This document shows, piece by piece, positions 18,238 to 26,967 of a stretch of DNA of 53,276 nt; position 1 is the first letter of the stretch; every line of letters begins with the position of its first letter. The translations under genes were made by a program, and so were the position numbers. The stretch comes from Methylotenera sp. (GTDB lineage: Bacteria; Pseudomonadota; Gammaproteobacteria; Burkholderiales; Methylophilaceae), in the NCBI GenBank assembly GCA_028688575.1, contig JAQTXW010000010.1, positions 1 through 53,276 on the forward strand. The letters run 5' to 3'. The notes under the pieces are model-generated. The model did not search any database. It was not told where the DNA came from and saw only the letters and a program-made list of their open reading frames with translations.

Positions 18238-18904
18238 GCCTGAACTGAACTTTCCAGAAGGTCCATGGAAAACTCTGCTTGAGAAGGCATATGGCCTTTT
18301 CGATTCTGTGACTTCCGATGGTTTTACACCTCCCATCTGGAGCTTAGGCGGAGGCACAGTGCTAATGTTCCACTTTGCCCACCGTAAGAGCAAAGATATC
18401 GATATTTTTATTCCTGATCCGCAGTTCCTAGCTTACATCAACCCAAGGACAGGTGGTCGCGGTGAGGATATTACATCTGAGTACAAGGATGCTGCGGAAT
18501 ACGTAAAGCTGTTTCTCCCTGAGGGGGAAATTGACTTCGTTGCTTCATCAACGCTGACCAAGAGTCCTTTTGAAGAGTATGAAGTGCTTGGCAGAAACAT
18601 CTTGCTGGAAACACCGATTGAGATTGTGGCAAAGAAGATTTGGCATCGTGGCGACAGAGCAACCCCTCGTGATTTGCTTGATCTAGCAATGGTGATAGAT
18701 CATCATTACACTGAGATATTGGATTATCGTGAGATATTCATAAAGAACATCGAAGTTTTCACAAAACAATGTGAGTTACGAAAATCAATCATGGTGCCAG
18801 CGTTTGACGCAATTGAAAAAATCAAATTCAATCTGAGTTTCGATGAATGCTTGGAACGAGCAAATGGACTTAAGGCGGATCTGCTTAAGGGTTCATCGGC
18901 GTGA
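18224..18904 (+). CDS. AbiEii/DUF1814-type nucleotidyltransferase, probable toxin
   Basis: 226 residues from ATG 18224. The nucleotidyltransferase motif SLGGGTVLMFHFAHRKSKDIDIF (about 40-62) has the GG-x-T loop and the two metal-binding aspartates D58 and D60; a further acidic strand GEIDFVASS follows, and the segment TPIEIVAKKIWHRGDRATPRDLLDLAMV is the usual AbiEii/DUF1814 block. AbiEii enzymes transfer nucleotides to tRNA or proteins and halt growth, for example during phage infection; the target here is unknown. A longer frame from 18188 lies inside the upstream gene and is less likely. Adjacent XRE gene is the likely antitoxin. Confidence 0.8.
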   Translation: MLSAKPELNFPEGPWKTLLEKAYGLFDSVTSDGFTPPIWSLGGGTVLMFHFAHRKSKDIDIFIPDPQFLAYINPRTGGRGEDITSEYKDAAEYVKLFLPEGEIDFVASSTLTKSPFEEYEVLGRNILLETPIEIVAKKIWHRGDRATPRDLLDLAMVIDHHYTEILDYREIFIKNIEVFTKQCELRKSIMVPAFDAIEKIKFNLSFDECLERANGLKADLLKGSSA

Positions 18905-18906
18905 CC

Positions 18907-18993
18907 TTACTGCCTGGAACATGCTCTTTTGAATTTCTTTAAATCTTTCACTGCATACATCTGTTTTCTCCCAACATTATACGTATAATTCAA
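18907..18993 (-). pseudogene. 3' fragment of a second antitoxin gene
   Basis: A 28-codon minus frame whose product LNYTYNVGRKQMYAVKDLKKFKRA aligns with the last part of the antitoxin at 16350-16667 (LTPSSNVGRNQMFAVKDLKKFKRA). Homology stops at a TGA upstream. The copy is diverged, so it derives from a related module, not from a fresh duplication. Confidence 0.75.
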
Positions 18994-19013
18994 TCTTCAT
19001 TAATCACGAAGAG

Positions 19014-19037
19014 GTGGTACTGCTAAGTGGTACTGAT
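19014..19037 (+). repeat. Probable integrase arm-type sites, right copy
   Basis: Exact 24-bp copy of 16204-16227, in the same orientation, 74 bp inside attR. Confidence 0.6.
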
Positions 19038-19111
19038 TTTGTGAGATTCGCTGAACTAGCATTGCTGGAAGCCTCATGGATGCTGGGGGTGATAATTTTT
19101 TGGCGTCGAAC

Positions 19112-19134
19112 TTCGAATCCCCGTGGGGACGCCA
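19112..19134 (+). repeat. attR, duplicate of the tRNA-Glu 3' end
   Basis: 23-bp exact copy of 16117-16139 without the rest of the tRNA gene, marking the right boundary of the element. Confidence 0.88.
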
Positions 19135-19200
19135 ATACTACCTTAACTGGTTGATTCGCTATAAAAATCACACGATTGAATGACTTGCAGAAACCTTTTT

Positions 19201-19219
19201 GGATACAAAGCTGGATACA
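19201..19219 (+). repeat. GGATACA direct repeats just beyond attR
   Basis: GGATACA at 19201-19207 and 19213-19219 (12-bp period), 67 bp after attR. Their spacing from the att copy mirrors that of the GTGGTACTG repeats from attL, so they may be arm sites left by an earlier element inserted in tandem. No integrase stub follows. Confidence 0.4.
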
Positions 19220-19382
19220 CTCGGCTCAATTGACTGTACCTGCAAGCTTTGAGTGTTTTTGAGCTTGAGTTTTATCAAGCCAATGCTTATGGCGGGTATT
19301 CTAGACCTTTTTAATTTTCTCGTTATGCTCAGGTGATTGGTGTAAAATTTATACATTCTAATCCAATCATTAATGCAGGTTA

Positions 19383-22300
19383 ATGTTGCTTAATAAACGC
19401 CTCAATAGCATCAAAGAATCCAAGCTGTTGCCATGGTTGCTGGCAGCTGTCGTAATGTTGGCTGGCATTACTATCATTCATCATTTTTGGCGCAATGCAC
19501 AACATGAGAATGAAAAAAAATTATATGCGGCATTAGAATCTTCTGCGGATGTTGCCAAGAGTAATATTATCAGCCGTTTTGACGCCATTTTTACTATTAT
19601 GCGGGGGGTTAAAGGGTTTGTGGATGGTTCAACACACGTTGAGCCAGAAGAGTTTCATCGCTATATAGAGGCGCTTAAACTTGACCAGCGATTTGGCGTG
19701 AGAGGGGTCGCCTTGGTTGAGTTGGTTTCTCATACAGAAAAAGAGCGCCATCTTGTGCATATGCTTAGCCAGGGTTTTGCGGGCTATGCAATCAAACCTG
19801 AAGGTGTGCGTAAACAATACGCCCCGATCACACTGATTGAACCGCTGGATGAAGACAACATCAAGGCAATTGGTCTGGATGTATTCACTGTCCCTGCTGC
19901 ACTTCAGGCAATGGAATTATCCAGAGACTTGAATCAGCCAAGATTATCTTCTCGCTTGAAGTTGGTGCAGGATGCTGATAAGGCTGATCAATACGCTTTT
20001 GTGATTTATCTCCCCATTTATAAAGAAGCTGCTCAGCTAGAAACATTAGCCGCCAGACGTAATGCCATTTCAGGATGGGTGGATGTCCCCTTTCGCATCA
20101 ATGACTTTATGGCTGGCCTCGCAGGCCAACTTGATACGGATGTTGACATCGAAATCCACCAAGATGAACCGCCATTCACTGCACAATCGTTATTGTTTCA
20201 TTCTAATCAGCTTGCTTACAATACTAGGTTGGAAGCAAATAGTTTATTCAGTGAACGTAAATTAGAGATTGGCGGTAGCCAGTGGACGCTACGCCTTAAT
20301 AGCACCCCAGCCTTTGAGGCACGATTACTCGCACTGGATAGATCCCTGCAGTTGGCAGGATTGGGCTTGGCAATTACATTCTTGTTAAGCTTGCTCGCGT
20401 GGTTTTTAGTCAAGCAAAAACAATATGCCGAGGGGCGCTACCGCGCTTTATTTGAACAAGCGGGCGATGGCGTTTTAATATTAAATCATCAGCATCAGTT
20501 TGTTGATGCCAATCATGCAGCCTTAAATTTATTAGGATATGAGCATCATGCTTTGATGCAAATGCAGTTATCAGAAGTATTGGTGCATGACGCGCAATTC
20601 GAGCCATCCTCAGCCACCCACCAATCAGAGCCTGCGCATCTGGAAGAGTGGCATTTTGTATGCAAAAATGGTGAGCATTTGCCAACAGAAGTGAGTTGCA
20701 GAAGTTTAACGGCAAATAGTGCCTACTTCGTGATTATTCGCGACCTGACTGAGCGCAAACAGTCTGAACAGAAAGTGCAGCGATTAACGCATTTGTATCA
20801 GGCACTGAGCGAGATTAACCAAGCCATTGTACGCATGGCGGATGAGCGTGATTTATTTCCGCTGGTTTGTCGCTGTGCTGTTGATTTTGGCGGAATGAAA
20901 ATGGCATGGATTGGTCAACTGGATGCCTCTAGTCAGCGTATACTGCCTGTTGCTGCGCATGGTGACGGTGTTGATTACGTCAACAATCTCAACCTCTCGG
21001 CAGATGTATCATTGCCCGAAGGCAGAGGCCCGACAGGCAAAGCGTTGCGTGAAAATCGCATGGTGATTATTAATGACTATACGCAGGATGAAATGACCCT
21101 GCTTTGGCATGAAAAGGTGAAAAACTACCATTGGAATGCAGCGGCGGCCTTCCCTATTCAGCGCACTAACATGCCGTTCGCAGTCATGAATATTTACCAT
21201 GATGTTGAGAACGCATTTGATGATGAGGCAATTGCTTTATTTAAAGAGATTGCGAGTGACATTAGTTTTGCCTTAGACAACTTTGACCGTGAAGCAAGAC
21301 GCAAACAATTAAGCAATGATTTAAAAGACACGCATGAACAGGTGCAGTTTTTGAGTAATTTTGACCCTTTAACCAAATTACCCAACCGTAGCCTGTTAGC
21401 TGACCGCAGTGAGTCGGCGTTAGCCATGGCGAAACGTGCTCAGAGCCATGCAGTGCTAATGTATCTTGATCTTGACCGCTTTAAAATTGTGAATGAATCA
21501 TTAGGCCCCACGGCTGGAGATATGCTGCTTAAAGCACTTTCTGAGCGTCTACTGGCTGCCATCAAGCCTGAAGACACACTCAGCCGTCAGGGCGGCGATG
21601 AGTTTGTTTTGCTGCTTCCCCACGCTGATGCTGAGGCCGCTGCGCATATTGCACAAAATTTGTTAAACACCATTTCCAGACCGTTTAACCATGATGGTCA
21701 GCGCATTACACTCACGGCCAGCATCGGCATTGCTGAATACCCGCAAGATGGTAAAACTTTTGAACAGCTATCGCAATCTGCCGATGCTGCATTATTTAGA
21801 GCGAAAAAAGCGGGTCGAAATAACTTCCAGTTTTTTGCGCAGCAGATGCATGAGCAAGCCAATGAAATGCTGCAAATTGAGAATGATTTACGGCATGCCC
21901 TGGAAAACAACGAGTTAATCCTGCATTATCAGCCGCAGTTTGATGCCAAAACATCCGGCATGATTGGCATGGAGGCACTTATCCGCTGGCAGCACCCGCA
22001 CAAGGGGCTCATCCCCCCGAATCGTTTCATTCCGATTGCGGAAGAAAGCGGGCTGATTACAGAAATCGGTGACTGGGTACTTCTCACCGCATTGCAGCAA
22101 TTAGCCTCATGGCAGGCGCAAGGTCTTGCGATTGTGCCTGTGGCCGTCAACTTATCTGTTGTGCAATTTAGGCAAGATACGCTGTATCTGAGTGTAAGTC
22201 AGGCACTGCGCACTACCAAACTAGCACCTGATATGCTGGAACTGGAGATGACCGAAGGCATCGCGATGGAAGACTCCGAGCGTACGATCGCTATATTAAA

Positions 22301-22637
22301 CGAACTCGATCAATTAGGGGTCAGGCTTTCAATTGATGATTTTGGTACAGGCTACTCGTCTTTAAGTTACTTGAAGCGCTTTAAAATAGACAAGCTTAAG
22401 ATAGACCAGTCATTTATCCGTGATTTAAAAAATAATACCGAAGATGCAGCGATTGTCGTTGCCATTATTGGCATGGCTAAAGGTCTAGGCTTCAAAACCA
22501 TCGCTGAAGGGGTTGAAACTCAGGATCAACTGACGTTTCTACAAGAAAACGAATGTGATGAGATTCAAGGCTATTTCTTTAGCAAACCACTTCCTGCAGA
22601 AGCAATTCAATCACTATTGCGGGCACAAACCAACTAA
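19383..22637 (+). CDS. Membrane sensor with CHASE, PAS, GAF, GGDEF and EAL domains
   Basis: 1084 residues; makes and/or breaks cyclic di-GMP in response to signals. Order: membrane helix (about 19-38), periplasmic CHASE domain (about 75-290), second helix (about 323-345), PAS (350-460), GAF (480-635), GGDEF (650-815), EAL (830-1080). The GGDEF active site keeps RQGGDEFV (near 735-742). The EAL domain keeps MEALIRW, the DDFGTGYSSLSYLKRF loop and IAEGVET, so both activities may be live. It starts 248 bp after the integrative element and is followed by a permease gene 12 bp downstream. With the HD-GYP protein at 1987-2865 it makes two c-di-GMP enzymes in the window. Confidence 0.93.
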   Translation: MLLNKRLNSIKESKLLPWLLAAVVMLAGITIIHHFWRNAQHENEKKLYAALESSADVAKSNIISRFDAIFTIMRGVKGFVDGSTHVEPEEFHRYIEALKLDQRFGVRGVALVELVSHTEKERHLVHMLSQGFAGYAIKPEGVRKQYAPITLIEPLDEDNIKAIGLDVFTVPAALQAMELSRDLNQPRLSSRLKLVQDADKADQYAFVIYLPIYKEAAQLETLAARRNAISGWVDVPFRINDFMAGLAGQLDTDVDIEIHQDEPPFTAQSLLFHSNQLAYNTRLEANSLFSERKLEIGGSQWTLRLNSTPAFEARLLALDRSLQLAGLGLAITFLLSLLAWFLVKQKQYAEGRYRALFEQAGDGVLILNHQHQFVDANHAALNLLGYEHHALMQMQLSEVLVHDAQFEPSSATHQSEPAHLEEWHFVCKNGEHLPTEVSCRSLTANSAYFVIIRDLTERKQSEQKVQRLTHLYQALSEINQAIVRMADERDLFPLVCRCAVDFGGMKMAWIGQLDASSQRILPVAAHGDGVDYVNNLNLSADVSLPEGRGPTGKALRENRMVIINDYTQDEMTLLWHEKVKNYHWNAAAAFPIQRTNMPFAVMNIYHDVENAFDDEAIALFKEIASDISFALDNFDREARRKQLSNDLKDTHEQVQFLSNFDPLTKLPNRSLLADRSESALAMAKRAQSHAVLMYLDLDRFKIVNESLGPTAGDMLLKALSERLLAAIKPEDTLSRQGGDEFVLLLPHADAEAAAHIAQNLLNTISRPFNHDGQRITLTASIGIAEYPQDGKTFEQLSQSADAALFRAKKAGRNNFQFFAQQMHEQANEMLQIENDLRHALENNELILHYQPQFDAKTSGMIGMEALIRWQHPHKGLIPPNRFIPIAEESGLITEIGDWVLLTALQQLASWQAQGLAIVPVAVNLSVVQFRQDTLYLSVSQALRTTKLAPDMLELEMTEGIAMEDSERTIAILNELDQLGVRLSIDDFGTGYSSLSYLKRFKIDKLKIDQSFIRDLKNNTEDAAIVVAIIGMAKGLGFKTIAEGVETQDQLTFLQENECDEIQGYFFSKPLPAEAIQSLLRAQTN

Positions 22638-22649
22638 TTCCCTATCACG

Positions 22650-23495
22650 ATGAGCATTTCATTAATTTTGATATTTTTATCACTAGGCGCTTTTGTTGGC
22701 TTAATGGCAGGCTTATTAGGCATTGGCGGAGGTGGCATTTTAGTGCCTTTGCTCACTACTATTTTTTTAAGTCAACATATACCGACTGAAAATGTTGTCC
22801 ATATCGCGCTGGGCACTTCTATGGCATGTATTGCTTTTACATCGTTTGCCAGTTTTCGCGCGCATCATGCCAATCGTGCGGTAGATTGGTCTTTGGTGAA
22901 ATACATGGCGCCAGGCATTGTTATTGGAACTTTTTCAGCAACATTTATTGCTGCCATGGTGAGTTCTAAAGTGCTGGCAATATTTTTTGTGTGTTTTATG
23001 GCCTATGTTTCCATGCAGATGATGTTTAAATTGCAAGTCAGACCAAGTTCAAACACGTACTTCACCACCCAAAGCCTGGTGCATCGCGTTGAGCTGTTGT
23101 TCGCTGCTTTACTCATAGGTGCAATCTCTGCTCTGGTGTCCATCGGCGGTGGCTCGCTCACTGTGCCCTATTTAGGCTGGCGCGGGATTGATATTAAAAA
23201 GGCCATTGGCACATCTGCTGCCGTTGGCTTTCCATTGTCGGTGGCAGGTAGTCTGGGCTACTTGCTCAATGGATGGTGGTATGCCGAATCCAACACCCCT
23301 TTTGTATTTGGATTTATTCACCTGCCAGCAGTGTTGCTGATCTCATTGGTCAGTATTTTCACAGCACCTATCGGCGCGAATCTCACAAAGAAATTGCCCG
23401 TTAACACCATCAAAAAAATATTTGCCTTGCTGCTTTTGAGTCTGAGTTTAAAAATGCTGCTGAGCTTGGATTTATTGCCAATAGTCACCTGGTGA
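22650..23495 (+). CDS. TauE/SafE-family membrane permease
   Basis: 281 residues with about eight hydrophobic helices and the two glycine-rich repeats of this family: GLLGIGGGGILVPLL near residue 21 and LVSIGGGSLTVPYLG near 167. The family exports or imports sulfite, sulfonates, thiosulfate or other small anions. Located 12 bp after the GGDEF/EAL gene, it is probably in that operon, and a redox gene cluster follows 83 bp downstream. The substrate cannot be told; association with redox genes would fit a sulfur oxyanion. Confidence 0.88.
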   Translation: MSISLILIFLSLGAFVGLMAGLLGIGGGGILVPLLTTIFLSQHIPTENVVHIALGTSMACIAFTSFASFRAHHANRAVDWSLVKYMAPGIVIGTFSATFIAAMVSSKVLAIFFVCFMAYVSMQMMFKLQVRPSSNTYFTTQSLVHRVELLFAALLIGAISALVSIGGGSLTVPYLGWRGIDIKKAIGTSAAVGFPLSVAGSLGYLLNGWWYAESNTPFVFGFIHLPAVLLISLVSIFTAPIGANLTKKLPVNTIKKIFALLLLSLSLKMLLSLDLLPIVTW

Positions 23496-23578
23496 CTCGG
23501 TGATAATGTCACAATATCACTTATAATTGAGCCTTGTTAAAAACGGATATTCTGTGAATATAGTGAGCAATAGCCCGC

Positions 23579-26050
23579 ATGCGTAACCACTACCATATTA
23601 TCATTATCGGTGCAGGTCCTAGCGGACTTTCAGCGGCAGCACGTGCTGCTGAGCAAAAATTGCCATACCTGTTACTTGAAGCGTCGGAAGCGCCAGCTAA
23701 CACCATTCGCAATTATCAGCGCCGAAAATTGGTGATGGCAGAGCCGCGCGGTCTTCCCTTGCGTAGTCCGCTGCCTTTTTCTGCATCCCTGCGCGAGAAC
23801 GTACTCGCAACGTGGGAAAAAGTCATTGTAGATTATAAAATAAATGTGCGTTATGGCGCCAAAGTCACGGGTATCACCTCTCAAGAACCCAAGAAAAAGT
23901 CTGGCAGGCTACAAGTTACACTGAGTGATGGAAGCGTATTCACGGCAGATAATGTTGTGCTGGCCATCGGCGTGCAAGGAAATTTGCGTAAACTTGAAAT
24001 TCCAGGCGGCGACTTGCCACAGATTCAATATCAGTTGGATGATCCTGACGCTTACCAGAATGAAACCATCATTGTGGTCGGTGGTGGCGATACTGGCGTA
24101 GAAAACGCGCTGGCACTGACACCGCACAACCAGGTAATTATTTTAAACCGCGCTGAAGACTTTAGTAATTGTAAAGAAAATAACTTAATTCAGCTCACTG
24201 AGGCTAAACAGAAAAATACGCTAGATTGGCTGCTTCAAACCCGTCCAGTTTCAATTGAGGCCAATGCAGATGGTGAGTTCCCAATTACTTTATTTGCAGA
24301 TACGCCTAAAGGCATTGAGCGCATCCCCTGCCACCGCGTTATTGCGCGTCTAGGCGCACTGCCTTCCCGCCCATTGCTTGAAAGTTTTGGCATTGCATTC
24401 CCTACTGCCGACCTGGCCGCACTGCCAGAGCTCAGCTCACAATACGAATCTAACGTACCAGGTTTATATATTATAGGTGCTCTTGCTGGTTACCCTTTGA
24501 TTAAACAAGGTATTAATCAGGGTTATGAAGTCATCGAACATATTCTGGGCAACCCTGTTGAGGCTGCAGATACCTCATTATTGCGAGAGAAGTTCGCCAG
24601 CTTCTGTTCTGACCGAGGCATTGAGGATGTGTTAGATAAAATCAAGCGCAGCGTACCTCTGCTAAGGCTACTCAACACCCTGCAACTCAGAGAGCTGATA
24701 TTAGAAAGCAATATTTTGCTGCCTGCGGCTGGGGATATTATTTTTGAGCGTAACGACTACAGCACTTCGTTCTTTTTTGTCATCGAAGGTGAGTTGGAAA
24801 TGCTCATTGATGAAGATAATATTCCAGATGACACTTTTAAAAGTGGTGAGTTTTTTGGTGAAATGGGCTTACTCTCTGGCCGCCGCCGCATTGCAACGGT
24901 GCGCGCAAAAATACCGTGTGCACTCATTGAAACCCCCAGACGCTTCATGCTTAAGTTGATTAACTCAGTTCAAGCAATGCGTAAAGCGCTAGATGATGTG
25001 GCTATTAAACGCGTGATTCATGCCTGCATCGGACTCACACTGAGTGAGGATGACCTCAATAACCTGGCTCAAAATGCGACAATCAAAGAGTTTGCTGCAG
25101 GAGAAGTACTGTTCCGCGAGGGCGATGCCGCTGATGGTTTGTATCTGATACGTCGCGGCTCAGTGACGGTATCGCGCATGATGGCAGGTCGTGAGGTCGT
25201 GTTGTTTTATGTGGCTGCGGGTAATTACGTGGGAGAAATGTCACTTATTTCAGGTGAGCCTCGATACGCCAGCGTGACCGCCGCCATTGCAACAGAAACC
25301 ATTTTGATTGATACCGCGCGTATGCAGGACATTATTGCGCGTAACCCTGAGGTGCGCGCGGCTCTGGATGCGCGTTATTTACAGCACTTGCAGGAACAGG
25401 AAAAACGCCAGCAAATAGAATCGTCGTCAGAAAGCAACAACAGATTTTCTGCGCAATCTTCGCAATCAAGCCTGATTTCGTTTTTAATACAGCAAGGAGT
25501 GGGCGAAGCAACCGATGTGCTGCTGATTGATGAGTCCCTCTGTGTGCGATGTAACCATTGTGAGCAGGCTTGTGCAGACACGCATGGCGGCACTTCCCGT
25601 TTGGATCGCGATACTGGTCCAATTTATGCCAATATTCGCGTGCCTACCTCATGCCGCCACTGCGAACATCCGCACTGCATGAAAGATTGCCCGCCAGATG
25701 CTATTCATCGCGCACCACATGGCGAGGTTTATATAGATGACAGCTGCATAGGCTGCGGCAATTGCCAGCAGAACTGCCCTTATGATGTGATTCAAATGGC
25801 GGTGATTCAAGATCAGCCCGAACAAACTCTATGGCAAATGCTGTTAGGCATTAAGCCCAAACTTGTGCCCGCTAAAAATGCCAGCAAGGTGGCCGTTAAG
25901 TGCGATATGTGCAAGGATATTGCTGATGGGCCGTTGTGCGTGCGTGCGTGTCCAGTTGGCGCGGCTTTGCGTGTCAATCCAGAACAGTTGTTAGGCTACG
26001 CCAGCGGTAATGCAGATGAACCCACCCTGTTCGGCCTCAATGAAGACTAG
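23579..26050 (+). CDS. FAD/NAD(P) oxidoreductase fused to two cNMP-binding domains and a four-cluster ferredoxin
   Basis: 823 residues, cytoplasmic. Residues 5-330: thioredoxin-reductase-like flavoprotein with FAD site IIGAGPSGLSAA and NAD(P) site VVGGGDTGVENA; the redox CxxC of thioredoxin reductases is absent. Residues about 365-480 and 485-605: two cyclic-nucleotide-binding domains, each retaining the phosphate-cassette Glu and Arg (FGEMGLLSGRRRIATV and VGEMSLISGEPRYASV). Residues about 650-800: 16 cysteines in four groups (CVRCNHCEQAC, CRHCEHPHCMKDC, CIGCGNCQQNC, CDMCK..LCVRAC), enough for four [4Fe-4S] clusters as in the electron-transfer subunits of DMSO reductase-like enzymes. NAD(P)H electrons likely pass through FAD and the clusters to the membrane protein encoded next, with ligand binding as a gate. 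Function is inferred, no substrate is known to me. Confidence 0.85.
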   Translation: MRNHYHIIIIGAGPSGLSAAARAAEQKLPYLLLEASEAPANTIRNYQRRKLVMAEPRGLPLRSPLPFSASLRENVLATWEKVIVDYKINVRYGAKVTGITSQEPKKKSGRLQVTLSDGSVFTADNVVLAIGVQGNLRKLEIPGGDLPQIQYQLDDPDAYQNETIIVVGGGDTGVENALALTPHNQVIILNRAEDFSNCKENNLIQLTEAKQKNTLDWLLQTRPVSIEANADGEFPITLFADTPKGIERIPCHRVIARLGALPSRPLLESFGIAFPTADLAALPELSSQYESNVPGLYIIGALAGYPLIKQGINQGYEVIEHILGNPVEAADTSLLREKFASFCSDRGIEDVLDKIKRSVPLLRLLNTLQLRELILESNILLPAAGDIIFERNDYSTSFFFVIEGELEMLIDEDNIPDDTFKSGEFFGEMGLLSGRRRIATVRAKIPCALIETPRRFMLKLINSVQAMRKALDDVAIKRVIHACIGLTLSEDDLNNLAQNATIKEFAAGEVLFREGDAADGLYLIRRGSVTVSRMMAGREVVLFYVAAGNYVGEMSLISGEPRYASVTAAIATETILIDTARMQDIIARNPEVRAALDARYLQHLQEQEKRQQIESSSESNNRFSAQSSQSSLISFLIQQGVGEATDVLLIDESLCVRCNHCEQACADTHGGTSRLDRDTGPIYANIRVPTSCRHCEHPHCMKDCPPDAIHRAPHGEVYIDDSCIGCGNCQQNCPYDVIQMAVIQDQPEQTLWQMLLGIKPKLVPAKNASKVAVKCDMCKDIADGPLCVRACPVGAALRVNPEQLLGYASGNADEPTLFGLNED

Positions 26051-26077
26051 CTAAACAGCCACCAGAAAGAATCATTC

Positions 26078-26908
26078 ATGCAGCATAGTAATATCTTTGA
26101 TTATAAAAATTATCGCTACTTCAAATTGGCCGTTGTGATCATTCTGATTGCCTTTGCCGCTTTTCTTGTGTTTGAACCTGTTGTCGGTCATTACGGCGGT
26201 AGCTGGTATGGTTACACATTGGGCACTATTTCAGCCTTGATGGTGCTGTGGATGACATGGTACGGCATTCGCAAACGCCGTTATCGCGGCACAGGCGCAA
26301 CACAAGGCTGGCTGTCGGCTCATATCTACTTAGGCACCGCGTTGACCGTATTGGTCACATTGCATAGCGGATTTAACTTTGGCTTTAATGTGCATACCGT
26401 GGCATATGGTTTTTTGCTGATTGTGGTCGCCAGTGGCTTTTTTGGCAACTACACTTACATGATTTACCCACGTCAGATGACAGAAAATATGGGCGAAGAA
26501 AGCCTGGATGGCGTGTTATTGAGAATTGCCGAGGCTGATAAATTGGCAAGACAGATCGCCCTGCTCATGCCTGATGACATTAATAACACGGTACTGCGTG
26601 CCTGCCGTGAAACCTCAATCGGCCTGGGGCTGCTAGACCAGCTTCGAGGTTTTCAACCCAACTGCCCATCGGCACTTGCTGTGAAGGAATTAACAGCCTT
26701 GGGTGATCAGGTGTCAACAGACCAACGCAAGCTTTACCGTGAATTGTATTCAATTATGGTGCGTCGTGAGTCACTGGTCAGGCGGGCAAGGCAAGATTTA
26801 ATGTATCGCGCGCGCTTAGGCATATGGCTCTATCTGCACGTGCCTTTCACCATTGCTTTATTAGTGGCCATGGTCGCGCATATTATTTCTGTCTTTGTTT
26901 ATTGGTGA
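26078..26908 (+). CDS. Polytopic membrane protein, putative b-type cytochrome of the redox cluster
   Basis: 276 residues with five hydrophobic helices: about 15-35, 47-66, 85-106, 108-129 and 246-270. Histidines sit in or at the ends of helices three, four and five (SAHIYLG..LHSGF, VHTVAYG, LYLHVPF..MVAHII), paired as expected for two b hemes. A cytoplasmic or periplasmic helical loop of about 110 residues lies between helices four and five. The gene is 27 bp after the FAD/ferredoxin gene and 59 bp before the FHA-cytochrome gene, so it is the likely membrane link between the cytoplasmic ferredoxin and the periplasmic c hemes. I recognise no named family. Confidence 0.75.
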   Translation: MQHSNIFDYKNYRYFKLAVVIILIAFAAFLVFEPVVGHYGGSWYGYTLGTISALMVLWMTWYGIRKRRYRGTGATQGWLSAHIYLGTALTVLVTLHSGFNFGFNVHTVAYGFLLIVVASGFFGNYTYMIYPRQMTENMGEESLDGVLLRIAEADKLARQIALLMPDDINNTVLRACRETSIGLGLLDQLRGFQPNCPSALAVKELTALGDQVSTDQRKLYRELYSIMVRRESLVRRARQDLMYRARLGIWLYLHVPFTIALLVAMVAHIISVFVYW

Positions 26909-26967
26909 TGCGGGCTTGAAGTGAAGCATCCCACCCTGCAAAAAATAAAAATCAGTGGAAACGCTTA

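Larger units (their letters stand above)
16117..19134. mobile_element. Decayed tRNA-Glu integrative element with two toxin-antitoxin systems
   Basis: Bounded by the 23-bp direct repeat (16117-16139 and 19112-19134) made of the tRNA-Glu 3' end. Internal features are an integrase stub next to the tRNA, a RelE/ParE-type toxin-antitoxin pair, an IS66 fragment, an XRE/nucleotidyltransferase pair, and a fragment of another antitoxin. A 24-bp repeat occurs near both ends. There is no complete integrase, so the element can no longer move by itself; the toxin-antitoxin genes would help to keep it. Confidence 0.85.
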
